64,000 bases of DNA from SZUA-35 sp965530755 (GTDB lineage Bacteria; Actinomycetota; Acidimicrobiia; Acidimicrobiales; SZUA-35). Both the position numbers and the translations under genes were made by a program. The notes under the pieces are model-generated. The model searched no databases. It saw nothing but the letters and a program-made list of their open reading frames with translations, and was not told the origin of the DNA. This document shows positions 60,710-64,000 of the stretch, piece after piece (the stretch's first letter is position 1; the number at the start of each line of letters is the position of its first letter). The stretch is taken from positions 1-64,000 of the forward strand of contig CBESNA010000008.1 in NCBI GenBank assembly GCA_965530755.1. Reading direction: 5' to 3'.

Positions 60710-61663
60710 GTGGAGATCATCACGAATCCAGACGGCACCTCGTCCATCAACGGTCCTCATGCCGTCACGATCGGCGCCTACGACGGCGTCCACCGCGGGC
60801 ACCTCAGCGTGATCGCCCAAACGAAGGCGATCGCCGAGCGGCTCGAGGCCAAGTCGGCGGTGGTCACGTTCGAGCCGCATCCGGCTTACATCCTCCGCCC
60901 CGAAAATGCGCCGGCGTTGCTCACCGGGCTCGACCACAAGCTCGAACTCCTCGATGCCGCCGGCGTCGAGACGGTCGTGGTCGTGCCGTTCACTGCGGAA
61001 CGTGCGACCGAGACACCCGAGGAATTCGCCGAGTCGATCCTGTCGACCTGCCTGCAAGCCAAGGCTGTTGTCGTTGGCTCGGACTTCCATTTCGGAGCCA
61101 ACCGAGCCGGCAACGTCGAAGTGCTCTCGGGTCTCGGTAAGGAGATGGGATTCGACGTCGAGGGCATCGACCTGCTCCGCCGTTCCGATGGCAAGGTCGA
61201 GAGCATCAGCTCGACGTCGATCCGTCGGGCCCTCGCCGGCGGCGAGATTCGCACGGCCACCGGACTTCTGGGCCGCAATCACGAGCTGCGGGGTTCGGTC
61301 GTGCAAGGCGACCAGCGGGGCCGAACGATCGGTTTTCCGACGGCCAATGTCGCAGTGCGGCCGGAGATGGCCATGCCGGCCGATGCCGTATACGCCGCCT
61401 GGTTTCTCCGTCCAGACGGCGTACGGCGACCAGCGGCCGTCAACGTCGGCAAGCGCCCCACCTTCTATCAGGACGCCGAGCACTCGTTGGTCGAGGCACA
61501 CATCATCGACTTCGAGGCCGAGCTCTACGGCGAGATCGGTCGAGTCCAGTTCGTCGAGCTGATTCGGTCGGAGCAGCGGTTCGATGGCATCGACGCTCTG
61601 CGCGCCCAACTCGAGCTCGACATTCAGCGAGCGAAGACGATTCTCGAGGGCGAGGCATCGTGA
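60710..61663 (+). CDS. ribF: Bifunctional riboflavin kinase/FAD synthetase
   Basis: RibF makes FMN and then FAD from riboflavin. The 317-residue protein has the adenylyltransferase domain (AVTIGAYDGVHRGHLSVI, GSDFHFGANRAGN, ISSTSIRRALAGGEI) and the kinase domain (GRTIGFPTANV, AAVNVGKRPTF). GTG 60710 is the start. Its stop overlaps the GTG of the flavin-reductase-like gene by four bases, so the flavin maker and a flavoprotein are co-translated. Confidence 0.95.
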   Translation: MEIITNPDGTSSINGPHAVTIGAYDGVHRGHLSVIAQTKAIAERLEAKSAVVTFEPHPAYILRPENAPALLTGLDHKLELLDAAGVETVVVVPFTAERATETPEEFAESILSTCLQAKAVVVGSDFHFGANRAGNVEVLSGLGKEMGFDVEGIDLLRRSDGKVESISSTSIRRALAGGEIRTATGLLGRNHELRGSVVQGDQRGRTIGFPTANVAVRPEMAMPADAVYAAWFLRPDGVRRPAAVNVGKRPTFYQDAEHSLVEAHIIDFEAELYGEIGRVQFVELIRSEQRFDGIDALRAQLELDIQRAKTILEGEAS

Positions 61664-62265
61664 CCCAAACGACGTTTGATGTCGAACAGCTCGGCGGTGT
61701 CGACGGTTACAAGCTCGGATCGGGCCTGATCGTGCCTCGGCCGATCGGTTGGATCGGCTCGATCGACTCCGACGGTCGCACCAACCTTGCGCCCTACTCG
61801 TTCTTCAACATGGTCTCCGGCGTTCCCCCGACGTTCGTGTTCTCTCCCGGGCGCCTGGGCCGCAAGGACACGCTTGACAACTGTCACGCCGTACCCGAGT
61901 TCACCATCAACATCGTCACCGACGAGGTCGTCGAGGCCATGAACGCCACGGCCGCCACGCTCGAAGCCGGTGTGAGCGAGTTCGATCTGCCTGGCATCAC
62001 TGCCATCCCGAGCGAGCGGATCCGTCCGCCGCGTGTGGGGGAGTGCAAGGCAACGATCGAGTGTGTGGTCGACCAGATCATCGATGTGGGCGACGCGGAG
62101 GCCGGTAACTCGCTGGTGATCGGCCACGCAGTGATGTTCCACGTCGACGATGACCTGCTCGACGGCACCCGGGTCGATCAGGCAGCGCTGAGGGCCGTCG
62201 GCCGGCATGTAGGGAACACGTACAGCCACGCCAGCGAGCTGTTCGACATCGTCCGGCCGGATTGA
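61660..62265 (+). CDS. Flavin reductase-like FMN-binding protein
   Basis: The 201-residue protein belongs to the flavin reductase/split-barrel FMN-binding family: LIVPRPIGWIGSIDSDGRTN, NLAPYSFFNMVSGVPPTFVF and DTLDNCHAVPEFTINIV. Such proteins reduce FMN or bind it and supply it to a partner oxygenase. It is coupled to ribF (GTGA overlap) and followed after one base by an oxygenase-like gene. Its true partner is unknown. Confidence 0.88.
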   Translation: MTQTTFDVEQLGGVDGYKLGSGLIVPRPIGWIGSIDSDGRTNLAPYSFFNMVSGVPPTFVFSPGRLGRKDTLDNCHAVPEFTINIVTDEVVEAMNATAATLEAGVSEFDLPGITAIPSERIRPPRVGECKATIECVVDQIIDVGDAEAGNSLVIGHAVMFHVDDDLLDGTRVDQAALRAVGRHVGNTYSHASELFDIVRPD

Positions 62266-62266
62266 C

Positions 62267-63268
62267 GTGTCGGCCGCAACCCTCGTCGATCTCGAACCGT
62301 TCCGGTCGGGTGGTGATCGTGAGCGGGCATCCGTGGCCGACCAGATCGACCGAGCATGCCGCGACACGGGTTTCCTCCAGCTCGTAGGGCACGGGATCCC
62401 GACGGAGCTCACCGATCGAATGCTCGACGTCACTGCGTCCTTCTTCGACATGCCCGTCGACCAGAAGCTCGCCATGGTCGTGGCTGATCGGAGCGCCAAC
62501 CGGGGGTATGCATCCGAGGGCAGTGAAGCGTTGGCCTACAGCCTTGGCGAGGCCGTCGCTGCCCCCGACATGTTCGAGGCCTTCAACGCCGGTCGAGAGG
62601 GGACCGACCCCGCATACGTCGAGGCCCATCCCGGGTTCTTCGCATCGAACGTGTGGCCGAACGAGACGATGCGAGCCGTGTGGTCCGAGTACCAGCAGGC
62701 GCTCGACGTGCTCGATGACCAGCTGCTGACTGCCTTCGCCATCGCGCTGGGGATCGAACCGGATCACTTCATTACGCGGACTCGTCGAGCCATCGTGACG
62801 ATTCGGGCGATCAACTACGAACGTCGGGCGGGGGCGTCACCTCCACAACCTGGGCAGATGCGGATGGGGGCTCACACCGACTATGGCGTTCTCACCGTTC
62901 TGTTGGCCGACGACGTCCCCGGTCTGCAGGTTCGCACCGACGGGAAGTGGTGCGATGTCGCCATCCCCGCCGACAGTCTCATCGTGAACATCGGCGACAT
63001 GCTCGCCACGTGGACGAACGACCGCTGGCGGTCGACCCTGCACCGAGTGGTGCCGCCTCCTGCCAACGATGGTGGCGCTGTTCGTCGCCGTTCGGTCGCC
63101 CAGTTCGTGGAAGCCGATCCGGACGTCCTGATCGAACCGATCGCGACCTGTGTCAGCTCGTCGAATCCACGGCGGTATTCGCCGGTCACCGCCGGCGACT
63201 ACCTGATGGCGAAGCTCTTGGGCCCTCGTGAACTGAGGCCTTCGGAACCTCCGCCAGCGCTCGACTGA
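62267..63268 (+). CDS. Fe(II)/2-oxoglutarate-type oxygenase (IPNS family)
   Basis: The 333-residue protein matches the isopenicillin N synthase-like dioxygenase family: an N-terminal DIOX_N part (GFLQLVGHGIPTELTDRMLD), then the double-stranded beta helix with the iron ligands GAHTDYGVL (His about 203, Asp about 205) and STLHRVV (His near 258) and the substrate-anchoring RRRSVAQF. The substrate is not known; isopenicillin N synthesis is not implied. It starts one base after the flavin reductase gene, so the two are probably co-expressed. Confidence 0.88.
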   Translation: MSAATLVDLEPFRSGGDRERASVADQIDRACRDTGFLQLVGHGIPTELTDRMLDVTASFFDMPVDQKLAMVVADRSANRGYASEGSEALAYSLGEAVAAPDMFEAFNAGREGTDPAYVEAHPGFFASNVWPNETMRAVWSEYQQALDVLDDQLLTAFAIALGIEPDHFITRTRRAIVTIRAINYERRAGASPPQPGQMRMGAHTDYGVLTVLLADDVPGLQVRTDGKWCDVAIPADSLIVNIGDMLATWTNDRWRSTLHRVVPPPANDGGAVRRRSVAQFVEADPDVLIEPIATCVSSSNPRRYSPVTAGDYLMAKLLGPRELRPSEPPPALD

Positions 63269-63284
63269 CAGCAGCCGCGGTCGA

Positions 63285-63761
63285 TCAGGCGGCGTCGACC
63301 TCGGCGCTGGGCGGGGGCCCGTGTCGATCGGAACGGAACGCCCAGCCGTTGAGGGCTTGGAGCGCCTCGAATCCGATGTCGATGCTGTGAGAACCCGGGC
63401 GGAGATCGAAGCTCGAGAACGAGCAACGCTCCCCGGGCAGACCGGCGACTGCGATCGCGATCGTGGCGCCATCGTCGGTCTGAGTGACAGCGATCGTGAG
63501 GGCAGGCGGTGCGGCGGTGATTCCTGGCTGTGTCGCCAGGCGCAATCCGAGTCGAACGGCGTCCTGCCGATTCACCTGGCCGGGCATGAACGGGACGGTC
63601 TCGACCGAGGGAAGGTCCTGGCCACTCGCCCTCACGGCCGATCGGAAGGCAGGGATCTCGAGTGCTTCCACCAGGCGACTACCACGGGGCAACTTCGCCA
63701 TGGTGTCGTTGAGCGCGAGCGACAGCTCGAACCATTCGTCGTCGTCGATCACATCGAACAT
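63285..63761 (-). CDS. Hypothetical protein
   Basis: No family recognised. The 158-residue protein starts MFDVIDDDEWFELSLALNDT at ATG 63761, with GGAGG eight bases upstream, which decides the start against a longer frame. The sequence alternates hydrophobic beta-like segments (ALTIAVTQTDDGATIAIAVAG) and has no signal peptide or membrane helix. It is convergent with the oxygenase gene and divergent from the amidase gene. Confidence 0.6.
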   Translation of the reverse strand: MFDVIDDDEWFELSLALNDTMAKLPRGSRLVEALEIPAFRSAVRASGQDLPSVETVPFMPGQVNRQDAVRLGLRLATQPGITAAPPALTIAVTQTDDGATIAIAVAGLPGERCSFSSFDLRPGSHSIDIGFEALQALNGWAFRSDRHGPPPSAEVDAA

Positions 63762-63856
63762 CGCAGGTCCTCCACAGACGCACACACTTCTCGCTCTCAT
63801 CCTTCCAGATCGCGGGGTCGGTGGGAAGCTTTGCCGCCCATCCAACGTCTCTCGCC

Positions 63857-63862
63857 TAACGT
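63857..63862 (+). promoter_or_regulatory. -10-like TAACGT before the amidase gene
   Basis: TAACGT lies eight bases before the ATG at 63871. Here a GGAG is also present before the ATG, so the mRNA may have a short leader rather than none. Confidence 0.35.
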
Positions 63863-63870
63863 CGGAGCAC

Positions 63871-64000
63871 ATGGAACTGGAACCCTGTCAGACTGCAGTC
63901 GAGATCGCTTCGGACGTCGCGGGGCGTCGCCGATCGGCTGTTGACGTGGTCGAGGCCACGTTCGATCGGATCGCCGGCAGCAACGATGTTCTCGATGCGT
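63871..64000 (+). CDS. Amidase N-terminus, cut by window edge
   Basis: Only 43 codons are visible: MELEPCQTAVEIASDVAGRR, then SAVDVVEATFDRIAGSNDVL, which is the usual start of amidase-signature enzymes (AtzF, GatA-like), where helices with a GRxSAxxV pattern precede the catalytic core. The Ser-Ser-Lys centre lies beyond the window, so activity and substrate cannot be judged. Confidence 0.7.
   Translation, partial: MELEPCQTAVEIASDVAGRRRSAVDVVEATFDRIAGSNDVLDA

Overview
The window is a GC-rich actinobacterial chromosome segment, most likely from an uncultured or marine-type Acidimicrobiia (Actinomycetota). The evidence is the gene order (rpmF-plsX-acpP-rnc-fpg-smc, ffh-rpsP-khpA-rimM-trmD-rplS-yraN-comM-dprA-whiG-M23-rpsB-tsf-pyrH-frr-cdsA-dxr-rseP-ispG-rimP-nusA-ylxR-infB-ylxP-rbfA-truB-ribF), a WhiG-type sigma factor, a SARP regulator, membrane-anchored FtsY and frequent GTG starts. 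The taxon is inferred from this layout; no rRNA gene is present.

Region by region. (a) 1-300: 72-bp minisatellite ending at the rpmF promoter. (b) 0.39-7.2 kb: rpmF, plsX, acpP, rnc, a MutM-like protein without catalytic residues, smc. (c) 7.2-13.8 kb: an accessory block with a MoxR-DUF58-VWA operon on the minus strand, divergent from a response regulator-histidine kinase-HtrA set that resembles mprA-mprB-pepD. (d) 13.8-18.4 kb: ftsY, a NamZ/DUF1343 lipoprotein and a CcmF-like haem lyase. (e) 18.2-30.3 kb: a gapless seven-gene minus-strand operon with a secreted/membrane protein, an ABC ATPase and permease, an Ala/Gly-rich coiled-coil protein, MoxR, DUF58 and a 1540-residue triple-VWA membrane protein. 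This is the strongest candidate for an uncharacterised system. (f) 30.5-39.5 kb: ffh, a methyltransferase, rpsP-khpA-rimM-trmD-rplS, yraN, small Zn-ribbon-like and membrane proteins, a cytochrome c lipoprotein, comM, dprA. (g) 39.5-44.3 kb: a SARP regulator divergent from a membrane protein with perfect 24-residue repeats, whiG, a degenerate M23/alpha-beta hydrolase fusion, a GNAT protein. (h) 44.4-53.3 kb: rpsB, tsf, pyrH, frr, cdsA, dxr, rseP, ispG. (i) 53.4-61.7 kb: rimP-nusA-ylxR-infB-ylxP-rbfA-truB and ribF, with an attenuator-like hairpin ahead of rimP. (j) 61.7-64 kb: a flavin-reductase-like protein, an Fe(II)/2-oxoglutarate-type oxygenase, an unknown protein and the start of an amidase.

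Most of the window is translation, protein targeting, envelope lipid and isoprenoid (MEP) synthesis. Two accessory blocks lie between smc and ftsY and between ftsY and ffh, genes that usually sit close together in Actinomycetota. Two window-wide patterns stand out. Many genes have a TANNNT-type hexamer 6-10 nt before the start codon and no ribosome binding site, which suggests leaderless mRNAs. A palindromic intergenic element occurs four times at operon ends. Several housekeeping proteins (S2, NusA, IF-2, CdsA) carry long low-complexity extensions.
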